NCBI RefSeq assembly: GCF_028453695.1
Contig: NC_135772.1
Span: 9,486,001-9,550,000 of the forward strand
Reading direction: 5' to 3'
DNA from: Augochlora pura
Lineage: Eukaryota; Arthropoda; Insecta; Hymenoptera; Halictidae
DNA: 64,000 nucleotides
Below, piece by piece: positions 11,219 through 21,278 of the stretch. Each line of letters begins with the position of its first letter. Position 1 is the first letter of the stretch. Under the pieces are notes generated by a model. It worked only from the letters and a program-made list of their open reading frames with translations, had not been told where the DNA came from and did no database searches. A program made the translations under genes and the position numbers.

Positions 11219-12354
11219 CGGTTGCCATGGTTACATGTACAACTTCATCTTATTTATCAGTAAAGCATTTCAAGTTGCTTATATTCCGAGCAAATACGAT
11301 CATTCTTGACACATAAGTTGTCAGACTTAGTTCAATGATTGAACCGTGTAGTTTGACAGCGGCCTAACTCCATTTATACTTAAATCAAGATAATATATTC
11401 ACTAATGATAATGTCTGAAGATAGTGACAAAGGCAATTTTAATTATTTAGTATTCAACAAGTTAACCTCAGTTTTTGGACAATTGCGTTAGTTGAATAAC
11501 CAATACGTTTAATTAATATAAAACTTAAAATTTAATATTAAATATTAGAAATTATTTCGCCGATGGGGTAGAACGGAACAAGACCATTTAGTTCAGATAG
11601 CGAAGAAGAAATAGCAACTAATGCAAAAAGCATTACCGTATCCGAAGCTGACTACCTCAGTAACATATTACAAACGCAATATGTATGTTTTAAATTTGGT
11701 TATTCATGATTTTCAGAACGATAATGTTTACATGTACGTTTGGGATGAAACTATTGCATCCAGAGGTGCTCAAGAAATTGTTTCATGCATTCTAAAACAA
11801 GTTAAAAATTTAAAAAGTGAAAGACACATTATAGCTCACAGTGACATGTGCGCCGGGCAAAATGGAAACATTAAAGTAGCTTTAATGTGGTTAAAAATTG
11901 TCCTAACTTTGGAAAATAATGTGGAAATCATAGATCACTAATTTTTAATATCAGAACATTTGTTTTTACCAAATGATAGAGATTTTGGTGTGGTAGAAAT
12001 GGCATTAAAAAAAATAATTTACTGTTCGTTCCCCAAGATTATTACAAGATTATTAAAAAGTGTCGGAAAGGTAATAACTTTATTGTAAATGAAACGAGAC
12101 AAGAAGATTTTGTATGAACAAAATTATTAGAAGACGCAATTTTTAAAAGGGTAAAGAATTCTGATGGAGAATCAATAAACTGGTTAAAAATATGTTGGAT
12201 GCATTTTGTTAGAAATAAACCGTATAAAATTTTCTATAAGACGTCAATGAATGGGAATGAAAATTTTAAAGTGCTTTATTTATTACCACGTCGGGGTAGA
12301 TCAAGAAACTTCGAAAATGTTGTATTGACACTACTGTATAAAAATATCAGATAA
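11219..12354 (+). mobile_element. degenerate DNA transposon with an unusual transposase-like gene
   Basis: The first 160 bp (11219-11378) match the reverse complement of 3905-4064 in the short inverted-repeat element, including the GGCCTAACTCCATTTAT motif. They are followed by unique sequence with a broken gene (11621-12354). The left terminus is hidden by the gap and I cannot see a matching right terminus, so the right boundary given is the end of coding similarity. It may be the autonomous relative of the 3701-4112 element. Confidence 0.55.
11621..12354 (+). pseudogene. transposase-like protein with SDMCAGQN motif (DUF7869-type, tentative), broken
   Basis: The frame opens KLTTSVTYYKRNMYVLNLVI, continues to YVWDETIASRGAQEI and then IIAHSDMCAGQN. 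These YYKR / WDE / SD.C.GQN blocks recall a widespread arthropod family of element-encoded proteins often labelled DUF7869. That label is from memory and unconfirmed. Asp residues in WDE and HSD could form an acidic catalytic centre, but this is inference. A stop at about 11939-11941 is followed in frame by more family-like sequence (HLFLPNDRDFG). A frameshift near 12030 leads into QDYYKIIKKCRKGNN, and there is another stop near 12116. The C-terminal part contains NWLKICWMHFVRNKPYKI. The reading ends at a TAA at 12352-12354. The N-terminus is not definable. Non-functional. Confidence 0.55.
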
Positions 12355-13123
12355 ATTACAACTGCAAAAATTCAAAAAGAGAAAGAAAGAGGAGTAGAAG
12401 AGTGGGAAAAGGAAAGGGATACGGAGAGATAGAGAGTAATAGATAGATACGGGAAGGGATAGGTAGAGGAAAAGAGAGAATGAGAGAGCGAACGGCAGGA
12501 AGAGAGAAAGACCGAAGCCTGTTTGAAGGGGTAGCTGGGTGGGTGGATGGTGGCAAGTGAAAAATTCAGAACGACACGGAAGAGGTGGCAACGAAGGCGA
12601 ACGCAAAGACGGGAGGAGAGGCGGAGGTGGTGAAATAGAGGCAGGAGAAGCTAGAGGTGGAAAAGAAGGTGGAGGAGAAGGAGGAGCGGACAGAAACTCG
12701 TTGTTAAAGCAGATAGAACACTGGCGCATCCACGCTGCGCGCCGCTGGCCTCCGACCATGCTCTCGCGTATTCCGGCTTATATCCCCTTTATGCTCGTCG
12801 AGAGACCTCTCTCTTTTCCACTTCCTATGTGTCTATAGCAGCCAGGCAGATGCGAGCTCCACGTTCCACCCATCTAGCTACGTTCGTCATAACTTTGTCG
12901 CTTTCAGTGCCAGGTCCCGCTTGTTAGATAACAATGCGAGGATATTAGTTAACTCCCTCCAACTGCGCCGCGTGTTATTACACCGTCCAACACCGATTTC
13001 GCGTTTTCGATAAACGGATTCCCATAGATTCTCCTGTGCTGAACGTGCGGCCGAAAAACGTTCGTCTTTGTCGATAGATGGGTTAGCAAGATTTCGTAAC
13101 GTAATGGTACTATTTTTCACAAA
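12355..13123. other. purine-rich low-complexity sequence and spacer
   Basis: Roughly 12375-12700 is strongly purine-rich on the + strand (GA/GGA runs). The 142-codon minus-strand frame over it (12331-12759) is a Ser/Leu/Pro low-complexity artefact. The remaining sequence to 13123 shows nothing recognisable. Confidence 0.5.
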
Positions 13124-13361
13124 TTAACCAGTTAGCTGCGTCATTTTATTTTGAAGATAAATTTTGTTATGCCCTTTATCGAACACAGTAAGTATAGTTT
13201 CGTCGACAGTTGTTCTAGAATTACTTTAAACAGTGCGAAATTTATGACTATGCCACCAGAAGCAATTTTACATAAATCGTAGAAGAAGTATATTTATTAT
13301 AAGATGTAATATTCCATTTTATTATGACCTGTATACACGTAGTACGCAGTTAACAGGTTAA
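13124..13361 (+). mobile_element. TTAA element, family F8 (238 bp)
   Basis: TTAA at 13124-13127 and 13358-13361 with ends TTAACCAGTTAGCTGCGT and ACGCAGTTAACAGGTTAA. The subterminal ACGTGTATAC is shared, in opposite orientation, with 34706-34944. Non-coding and piggyBac-like by its target site. Confidence 0.7.
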
Positions 13362-15976
13362 GATGATCAAAATTTATAGAAACAATTTTTGTTTCAGTAA
13401 ATTACGCGGACTGCGATTTAGATTGCAATGAAAATACAATTTGTGTTAAATACAAGACGCTACAGGAATTTGAGGTGGAGAATGTTTATATTTCTGAATA
13501 AATTGAAATATGTCCAAAATTGGCGATATAAAGGAGTATTAATTCTCTGAGGTACAAAATCTCAGGAAATAAATAGACCCATATGGCACAGAAATTTGAT
13601 CGCGTTTTTAATTATACAAAATTGGCATCTTTTTCTTGAAAGATCTTTTCCTGACAAGATCAAATTCATTTGGATTCCGGAAAGTTTCTTTTAGAAATCA
13701 TGCTCCAATAACGGTAACATATTTAAGCATTTCCCATGAAAATGTCTCAAGGTCTCTCTTGGAATTGTAAAACGAGAAACCGGTAATTTGACTAGCTTTA
13801 GCGTTAAAATACATCGATATGTGTGAATAATGTTACAGAAATGTACATACATCATTACGCTTGGGTAGTCTACGAAGCCATTCGAATAACTTATACGATT
13901 AAAGCCGGAAAACTAGTTAAAGCGAACGCTCTTTGCTAAACTGATAAATTAACTGTGACGAAGAGAGATGGCCGTTTAAGATTCCTGTTTATCGTATGAA
14001 AAGTTGCAGAAACTGTGCATCGAATCGCGAGATCGATGCCGCCGAGGCAGCCTGATTTCTGCAAGGCAGTGCCGAGCCTAAAGGCAACCGATGATAAGGT
14101 AACGCTGACTTTTACGTTTATTGCGGAAGAGGACTGGTCGGTCTAAGCGAACGTTCGCGAACGGTCGAACCTGTTGCGGTCGCGCGAATCTGTCCGCGCG
14201 CGGAAACATTCTCGAGGAGACACGATTCTTGCGATTCGCACGAAAACTGCTGCCCGGTGTCCGTCTTTACGGCGCGGAACAGAATTATCCATTAACCCGC
14301 CGATCGCGTCGCGAACGCTAGCAATTAGTTCCGTCCGTAGCCCGACGGCGTTCATCCGCCTGGCGCGTCCAGATTACGTTCGCGCGAATATCTTTTCTCC
14401 CTCCGGTTTCATAACCGTGCTCCGTTCGATTCTTGTTGTTTCTTCTCGACTCGCGTTTCGCGGTGCTACGGCGCAGCGGATGGACGCGGAACCGAGTTTT
14501 GCGGAGAAAGATAGGAATCGGCGACGGTGTGGGAAACCGATACCGGCCGATTAGCATAATCGCGGCCGGGAACGTTGTGTTCCCGCGGGTCGAGTAGGTA
14601 TGTCACTTCGGCCACGGAAAAGAGACATGCGCGTCGCTTGATTCGACGATACTCGACGAGGACTCGTCTTAATGCGGGCTGCCGGCCGGTAAATAAAGCG
14701 CTGGCTGCCCGGCCGTGGTCGTTGCACCGGTACTTAAAACGATGGTTCAGCCGATGACGTCAACGTCATCTCGTTCCCGGGGATCGACAAACAACTGGAC
14801 TCGAAATCCTGTCGGAGAAACGGACCCCGTTTTCCACGCAATCGACCGGAATTTCACACGGGACGCGTTCCGAATAGAGAGCCGCGCGCGCGCGCTTCGA
14901 TCTCCTGCGAAATAAACCTTCATTCATTGACCTTTCGACTGCTGAACAATCCAGGCAGTTGCGATCTACCATAATTCGTCTCTTATGTCACATTGAATAA
15001 TACGAGGATTTGCGTCTATGGTTACTGTGCGAACTATGGGGGATGCAAACAATTGCCACATGCATGTGCGTGTTCCCTAGACGCGTATTTGTAAATGTAA
15101 AATATTAATGTAATGATGTTATAATTTCATATTTCAGATATTATAAATGAAGCGTCAGAGAGACTCGGTTAATAATCAACCCTCTGGAATCGAGTCGTTT
15201 AGTATACAAAAGTTTCCAGAAACAGTAGGCAGTTGGAATTATTGGAAAGCAATTGACCGGGTTTAGTACAATGTTGATATAAGTGATTGTAAGATTGTAA
15301 GCTTAGTTGGACTGTAGAAACAGTATAGAATAAAATTGCATTAATTTTTAAGATAATAGCTCTCATTCATAAATTACTATAAATGACTGTATTTTTACTA
15401 TCGGATTGTAGCTCTAGAATTCTAATTATAATGATATGAAACTCTATGCATCTACATATGAGAAGCATTTAATAATAGAACAGCTATATGAAAAGATTTA
15501 TTCCAAGGAAATCGTACAATTAACAATTTCAATCGTTTTATTTGCATCGCCGATCACTTCGCTTATAACACATCGAGTTCAGTATTCATGAGACTTGGGA
15601 CGCGATTATACCAAATTGCAACAAATGCAAACTACGTCTTCGTTCTTGTCTTTGTCTCCGTTCCAGACCTACATATCTTCTTTATTATCTCCTACAGGAT
15701 TTATTACGTCAACATACACTTTTTTTCTTATTTTTTTCTCCTACTTGATTCAAACTTAAAAGAGTTTGATTTATCTCTTTCTACGAGCACGCTTCTTCTC
15801 GCCTTCTGAACTCGACTCTTAAAACGCTTTTTTCCCCCCTCTTTTATAATCTTCAACAGCAACCACTTTTAACAGTGTGTAACTACGTAAGATTTTTGAG
15901 TTTTACTGGCTTCCCATCCACCTTTCCTTTCTGTTACTGCTACTTCAGTGTGGACGTTGTACCATTTCTATAGCTT
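13362..15976. other. unassigned sequence with a GC-rich segment at about 14000-14990
   Basis: The segment 14000-14990 is visibly GC- and CpG-rich, with overlapping Arg-rich open frames on both strands (14121-14972) and an alternating GC run near 14884-14897. Such islands in hymenopteran genomes often mark exons or regulatory DNA. No frame has a recognisable domain or convincing splice borders, so I call none. The rest is AT-rich and featureless. Confidence 0.45.
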
Positions 15977-16346
15977 TTAACACTTTACCGACCGGTTATT
16001 CGGCAATAAACATTTGGCTGAATTTCATATTTTCATTTATATTTTGATTTCATTTATTTGATTACTCGCGAGAGATATTTAATATTTAAAATATTATATA
16101 ATAATATTGAAGCTTGGTGTAGTACAATTTAACCAGTTAACTGTGATTGACGAATATACTCGTCGTGGCTCGATTCTGGTGACACAAAACTGTGCGCACT
16201 TTTAAATGAGGGCGCCACAGTTAACTGGTTAATATATTTATTTCAATAATAAATAACAGAATTATTAGTTACCACGACAACCGATCCACAAGCTGCCGAT
16301 TGTAAGAAAAAGCCGATTTCTAGGCTACCGGTCGGTAAAGTGTTAA
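15977..16346 (+). mobile_element. TTAA element, family F4, hosting a nested element (370 bp)
   Basis: TTAA at 15977-15980 and 16343-16346. The ends TTAACACTTTACCGACCGGT and ACCGGTCGGTAAAGTGTTAA are perfect 20-bp inverted repeats. A second copy at 47473-47739 lacks the 104-bp insertion found here at 16129-16232. Non-coding. Confidence 0.88.
16129..16232 (+). mobile_element. short TTAA element, family F3, nested in F4 (104 bp)
   Basis: The ends TTAACCAGTTAACTGTG and CACAGTTAACTGGTTAA are perfect 17-bp inverted repeats. Inside it carries the near-palindrome GACGAATATACTCGTC and the right-end sequence of the longer F3 copies, so it is a deep internal deletion of F3. It sits at a TTAA-like site of the F4 element; the other F4 copy has CTAA there and no insert. 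Confidence 0.87.
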
Positions 16347-16484
16347 TAGATAAATTATTTGCTTCAGTTGCATAACTTCCGTCACCTTTTTATGTTCTTA
16401 TAGGACAACTCATTTATTTCCATTAACCTATATTTCGAATAATATATGTATGTTAGGAAATTAAACGACGACAAAATTACGATC
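16347..16484. other. spacer
   Basis: Short AT-rich spacer with nothing recognisable. Confidence 0.4.
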
Positions 16485-16590
16485 CTAACCCTTTGCTGTG
16501 GAGTGGCGACTCCAAGGCGCCGCTGAAAATCATCATGCCACGATTCAAAATTATTGTTATTAACTTTATTTATATTCTATAAATAAAGAT
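16485..16590 (-). mobile_element. one end of a TTAA element, family F5
   Basis: It begins CTAACCCTTTGCTGTGGAGT and continues with GGCGACTCCAAGGCGCCGCT, matching the inverted right end of the F5 copies at 26079-26324 and 32813-33060. Similarity fades near 16590 and no partner end is seen, so this is a truncated copy. Confidence 0.6.
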
Positions 16591-16874
16591 TCTCCTCCTG
16601 CAATGCTTGATACAAAATCAATTGAACATTACCACATCTTATGTTAACAAGCCACTTTAAAGAGCATAGCCGATTAAGATGGTCAAAACTGCCCTTAGAG
16701 GTTTTTCAATGAGTCATACACCGTTCGATAGCTGACCAATAAAAACTCATCTGTGTAAAATTTTTGCCCTGGAACTTGTCCGTGAGGGTAGTTACAGGGT
16801 AAATTAGATTTCGCGGTTTTCCGGCATTTTTCCACCTTTAGCGGCTTTCTAAAATTTTTTTCAAAATTTTAGAA
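16591..16874. other. unassigned sequence containing one copy of an 81-bp duplication
   Basis: AT-rich sequence. The last part (16778-16858) is repeated exactly on the far side of the gap. Confidence 0.5.
16778..16858 (+). repeat. 81-bp direct repeat, copy 1
   Basis: Starts GTCCGTGAGGGTAGTTACAG and ends ...CTTTCTAAAATTTT. It appears identical to 16975-17055, with the gap in between. Confidence 0.93.
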
Positions 16875-16974
16875 NNNNNNNNNNNNNNNNNNNNNNNNNN
16901 NNNNNNNNNNNNNNNNNNNNNNNNNNNNNNNNNNNNNNNNNNNNNNNNNNNNNNNNNNNNNNNNNNNNNNNNNN
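16875..16974. other. assembly gap (100 N)
   Basis: Exactly 100 N, flanked by two direct copies of the same 81-bp sequence. This suggests an unresolved tandem repeat or an unmerged contig overlap. Confidence 0.99.
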
Positions 16975-17055
16975 GTCCGTGAGGGTAGTTACAGGGTAAA
17001 TTAGATTTCGCGGTTTTCCGGCATTTTTCCACCTTTAGCGGCTTTCTAAAATTTT
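16975..17055 (+). repeat. 81-bp direct repeat, copy 2
   Basis: Same sequence as 16778-16858, starting at the first base after the gap. Sequence after it diverges from that after copy 1. Confidence 0.93.
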
Positions 17056-17447
17056 GAAAAAAATATGGCTCATTTTGGACATTAAGCCGCATGTTGTAGA
17101 ACTTTTTCAGATTTTTCAGTTGCAAGCTGTGATTATCAAAAATGAAAAACCCCCCAAAAATCGGAAAATTGAAGATTTCTCACTTTTATATTATATTCAA
17201 AACTTTTATATTAATTCCCTGATAAAGTACTATCACGGCTCGTGTACTCAATTTTTCTCAGATTTTTTTCCAACCTGCAACATTGTCAAAAAAAATGAAA
17301 ACCCAATGTGTCGATGTTTTTTGCTGTCAGAATGAAGCTACTACTTTTTTAGTTTACCGCGAGTGTGGATTAAGTAATTTTAAACGTTATTGCATCGAAA
17401 CAAATAATTTTTTAACCCCGAAAATGCAAATTAAGCGAGCAAAAAAA

Positions 17448-17492
17448 TTGTAACGAGCGGAATATATGCCGAAATGTTTCCGCTCATTACAA
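17448..17492. repeat. inverted repeat (hairpin)
   Basis: Arms TTGTAACGAGCGGAA and TTCCGCTCATTACAA (15 bp, one mismatch) are separated by a loop of about 15 bp. It could form a stem in DNA or RNA. No terminator, RNA or element function can be assigned. Confidence 0.7.
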
Positions 17493-17936
17493 CTCAATCA
17501 GTAAAACACATTTTATTTTTCCAATTCTATATCACATGGTTTATTTAAATGACTTTACAAATATCTTTGTAATGTTTCAAAAAAGATTTTTTTAACATTT
17601 GAAAAATATTTAAGTCAACATACATATAAAAATAGTTTTGTAGTATCTCTCATTTTATCCATTATCTATCTACATATGTTCGCCATTACGGCTTTATTTA
17701 ACATTCTTTAGATTACAGTTCATTAATTTTGCTTCTAAGCTTTCTGTCTTCAGCAAATACGGGTAAAAATGACTCTTCGTCCTGGAAACCAATTCTTTTT
17801 TATGACTTCCGTTTATGAGAAAGTTTTCTTTCGTGCAAACGGCCAATGGGTCCGTGGATGTAGAGGCTGAAGATGCCGGAATCAAGGAGGTTTTTAATGA
17901 ATCGGACTGGTCCAGGGATGTAGAGCCTGATACATT

Positions 17937-18108
17937 CCACATTCCCACATTTCTACATTTTTACATTGCTACATTCACACATTCCACATTCCTAATTCCT
18001 ATATTTCTATATTCCTATATTCCTATATTCCTATATTCCTATATTCCTACATTCCACATTCCTAAATTCCCACATTCCACATTCCTGCATTCCTACAATT
18101 ATAATTCC
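17937..18108 (+). repeat. ATTCC-based minisatellite
   Basis: Irregular tandem units built on ATTCCTAT, ATTCCAC and ATTCCTAC. The purest part (ATTCCTAT units) is at about 18003-18048. The 98-codon frame across it reads as repetitive Ser/Tyr/Pro/Ile and is not a gene. Confidence 0.9.
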
Positions 18109-18164
18109 TAAATAAATTTGTAAAATATGTAATTTAATAAAGAATATCAAAGTATATATCCTGC

Positions 18165-18251
18165 TTAACCAATCGGTTGTTTTTCTCTCGTCATGAAGAA
18201 ATGGCAATATTTTGTATTAAGACGAGTATACTCGTCAGAAGCAGGTATTAA
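18165..18251 (+). mobile_element. short or degraded TTAA element, family F3 (87 bp)
   Basis: The left TTAACCAATCGGTTG is a degraded F3 end. A perfect palindrome GACGAGTATACTCGTC lies at 18221-18236, and a TTAA at 18248-18251 closes the unit. It resembles the left 80 bp of 21279-21897, so it is probably a truncated F3 copy. Confidence 0.55.
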
Positions 18252-18295
18252 AAGTCATCTCCAGACTATCGCAAAAATCTTCTGTCTATTCTATT

Positions 18296-18546
18296 TTAAC
18301 CCTTAGCGGACGTCGACATTTTCGACCAAGTGAGGTAGCAGAACGAGGCGATTTTCTCAGACGTATACAATTTACTCTTATACAATTTATTTTAATTTTT
18401 ATATAACGCAAATATAATTTATGTACGATTATATGCAATTATACACAATTATGTAATTTATATATAAATTATCTTAACATAAGTCTCGTCGTGTCAAGCG
18501 AAACGCCGTGGCGACCAAGAGTCGCCTCTCGCCCGCAAAGGGGTAA
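18296..18546 (+). mobile_element. probable TTAA element, family F9 (251 bp)
   Basis: The left end TTAACCCTTAGCGGACG and right end CGCCCGCAAAGGGGTAA are imperfect inverted repeats, and the right target is decayed to GTAA. The inside is AT-rich with no frame. A single copy in this window, so less certain than F1-F6. Confidence 0.5.
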
Positions 18547-20227
18547 TTCAATTATAAAAGCTTAGGGAAACTTCGAAATCACTGGATGGAATCGCTACTC
18601 CAAAACAGACTCGCATTGCTGAACACTACCCTGTGCCCGGCAGACGTTGTCTACGAGTACCGGTAGTGCATTAGCTTCATTTAGTCCCCTTTAATTGTGG
18701 CAGTATATCTTCGGAGAATATAAACGCGCCTGAAAAAAAAAAAAAACGGTGAAAAATGGATCCAGCGTTGTTGAACGCACGCAGCCGGGCATGGGCCGAT
18801 TTTTCAAGTTCCGTCACAGCTATTCCACTCTTCTCGGTGTGTTCGTGTCTCGATAAAGGTTTGTCCACACTGCAACGCCGAATTTACTGTACTCCGATCG
18901 TCAAAGTCTGGCGAAGAAATTCGTCGATCGACTCGCACACGGAAGTGTTTACTGGATCTGTCGGACGTGTGTCGATGTCTAGGCAGGATATTTAGACGGG
19001 ACAAAGAACGGATCGCGGCGGAACGGATAGTGTGGACTTCTCCTGAAAACGAGGAGGCTTCAGACGCTGAGGATTGCCACGCGGTGGTCCACGTACGGTC
19101 TACGACGTAGACTAAACACGAGAGTGTGGCCGGGACTGAAAACAAGTTGGAAGGAAGAAGAAGAGAGACGCGCGCTGGCTCCTAACGATGTGCCGAGGCT
19201 CGTTCGTGGTGGCTAAAGCTACATCCACACGTGACCTTGTCATTATTCGAAGAAATCCTTCGAATCAAATTTGATTCATCTAATGTCTCGAATAATATCT
19301 TGGAGTCAAATTTTACTCGAATATTTACAATTACAGTCGAGCCTCAAAGTCGTCACTCGAGTGCGATAATCAAGGAACATCAATTCAATTGAAAGAAAAT
19401 CATACAATCTTACGAACATTTCGCTGTGCAATAATTTCGAGAAAAAAAGCTTGTACTCAGTTTCCTACCTGCCACGTTGTACAGAGATATTTAACAAAAA
19501 AAAATCGAAAAGTATAGGTTTATTAGTGTACGAGCTCTTCTCATAAAATTATAACAGTTCGAATGTCGGAATTTTCTTGAACTGTATTGTTATTATCGTA
19601 TTATAATTTGAGATTGGATATTATTACCACCAGCTATTAGAATCGATACTAATAAATTTCGCCGGATGCTTAAGCATTCACGCAACATCACAGTGTACAC
19701 GCAAATTAGAGACAGTCTAAACATTAATAGCTAGTTCATCGGATAGAAGCTACGCGTTCTGCTGCGGCACACTGTGGTTGTGCATATCGTACCGCAGCGG
19801 TCGTATAATGGCTATGATGTAATTCTCAAATGCCTGTGCATCTATGATGCCAAAGAATATGTATCATTGGCGCAACGGGCACGCGTTGCATTACAAAATA
19901 TCGACTATCCAGCAGAAAACTTGCGTATCGAATGAAACTAGTAAACAAGAGGGGACACAAGTTATAGCAACTTATAAAACATTTTTCATTTTGCCAAACA
20001 CTGTCTCTGGAGAAGAGTGTTCGACCATTATTCAAAACGCAATAACTTTTTTAAAAGTGGACTAAATGACTCGAATTTTTTTTTTTAATATTGAAGCAAC
20101 TAGTTTACTTGCAAGAACTAAAGCACGTCTTCTTTTTTATTTTTGCCATTAATTTGGTTATTATAAAAATCTATTTAGTTAATAATTGATACTGAATTTG
20201 TATTTTTATAAACATAGAATTACCTAC
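18547..20227. other. unassigned sequence, moderately GC-rich at 18560-19220
   Basis: The GC-richer part carries overlapping frames on both strands (18677-19145) with no domain. At 19747-19935 a stop-free run of 62 codons without ATG reads as balanced protein-like sequence (for example YDAKEYVSLAQRARVALQNI). I cannot identify it or find clear splice borders. No other feature seen. Confidence 0.4.
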
Positions 20228-20700
20228 GAAATTATTTAAAATTGAAGATAAATTGTATTAGGTTTGTTGATGTTGAATTGTTGAATAAAATTATTTTATA
20301 CTAATTATGTAATTAAGTTTAAAGTTTAAATAAAAAAAGGTTTTCGTTTTTTGTTTTTGAATATTTTTATGATTTTTAAAATTAAAGTTTTATTGAAAGT
20401 TTTAGTTTTGTTATAATTTGTCATTGAATTGTTATTGAATTTTATTTGTTTTGATTTAACTTGGAAACATGAGGGTAATTTTCAGTTAAGTTTTAGTGAA
20501 TGAATTTGACAATTGAGATTTTTATTGAAATTATTTAAAATTGAAGATAAATTGTATTAGGTTTGTTGATGTAGAATTGTTGAATAGAATTATTTTATAC
20601 TAATTAAATAACTAAGTTTAAAATTAAAAGAAAAGGGTTGGATTTGTTTTTGATTAGTTTGATGATTTTTAAAATCGAGGCTTTATTTGAAATTCAAGAT
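20228..20700. repeat. tandem duplication of about 300-bp AT-rich unit
   Basis: The 96-bp sequence at 20228-20323 (starting GAAATTATTTAAAATTGAAG) recurs at 20527-20622 with a few changes. The sequence following each copy (ATGATTTTTAAAAT) also matches, giving a period of 299 bp. Non-coding. The age is moderate, judged by the substitutions between copies. Confidence 0.8.
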
Positions 20701-21278
20701 TAATTAGATTAGTTAGCAGTTGGGGATAATTATGATCTATGTTCTAACAAGTAAACTACATGATTTTGAATTTTAATTGAAATTAGGATTACGATTGGAA
20801 TTACGATAAATTTCATAGCTGAATTTTCAAATTGAAAGAAGCATTAATTTGCCCCTTTTAGATAGATTAATATCATTTTTTTCGAAAGTCCACGTTTGAG
20901 AAGCTCCGAGCTATTACGCGATCGATGCGTGAAATTAATTTTTACTTTGAGGACAGGAATCTCGGCTGTACCGCCTGGTCGGTGACTCCTGAAATATTTA
21001 TTCCTATACTCAGTTCCTCGAGTGTTACGTAGCATAATAAAGCTATATCGATTTATTAATCCGCTCTTAAATAGAGCCGCGATTCTTTGAACGTGACTAT
21101 ACATAATTTGTGCGAACTATGGGCGCACATCGGAAGAAATTATTCTGATGATAAAGAATCGTTTTACCGAGGTCGTTTTAATGACTTGTTTTGAGGTCGT
21201 AGACATTCCTTTTACACGTTAACGTTTATTTTTCATGCTACGATGTTGTTATATGCGTCAAGATGAGTTTAATGACCT
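20701..21278. other. unassigned AT-rich sequence
   Basis: No gene recognised. The minus-strand frame at 20844-21104 has no known motif. Confidence 0.4.

Larger units (their letters stand above)
17056..18164. other. unassigned AT-rich sequence with a hairpin and a minisatellite
   Basis: No gene recognised. The 93-codon frame at 17054-17335 has no motif. The hairpin at 17448-17492 and the repeat at 17937-18108 are listed separately. Confidence 0.4.

Noticed and set aside
10842..11263. Frames of 113 and 128 codons spanning the gap
   Set aside because: They are built from GA/CT microsatellite and N bases. Not coding.
12331..12759. 142-codon minus-strand frame
   Set aside because: It is the complement of a purine-rich tract and its Ser/Leu/Pro composition is an artefact.
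17937..18108. Possible CRISPR array
   Set aside because: The units are contiguous short tandem repeats without spacers, and the genome is eukaryotic.
17815..18111. 98-codon frame
   Set aside because: Its second half is the translated ATTCC minisatellite.
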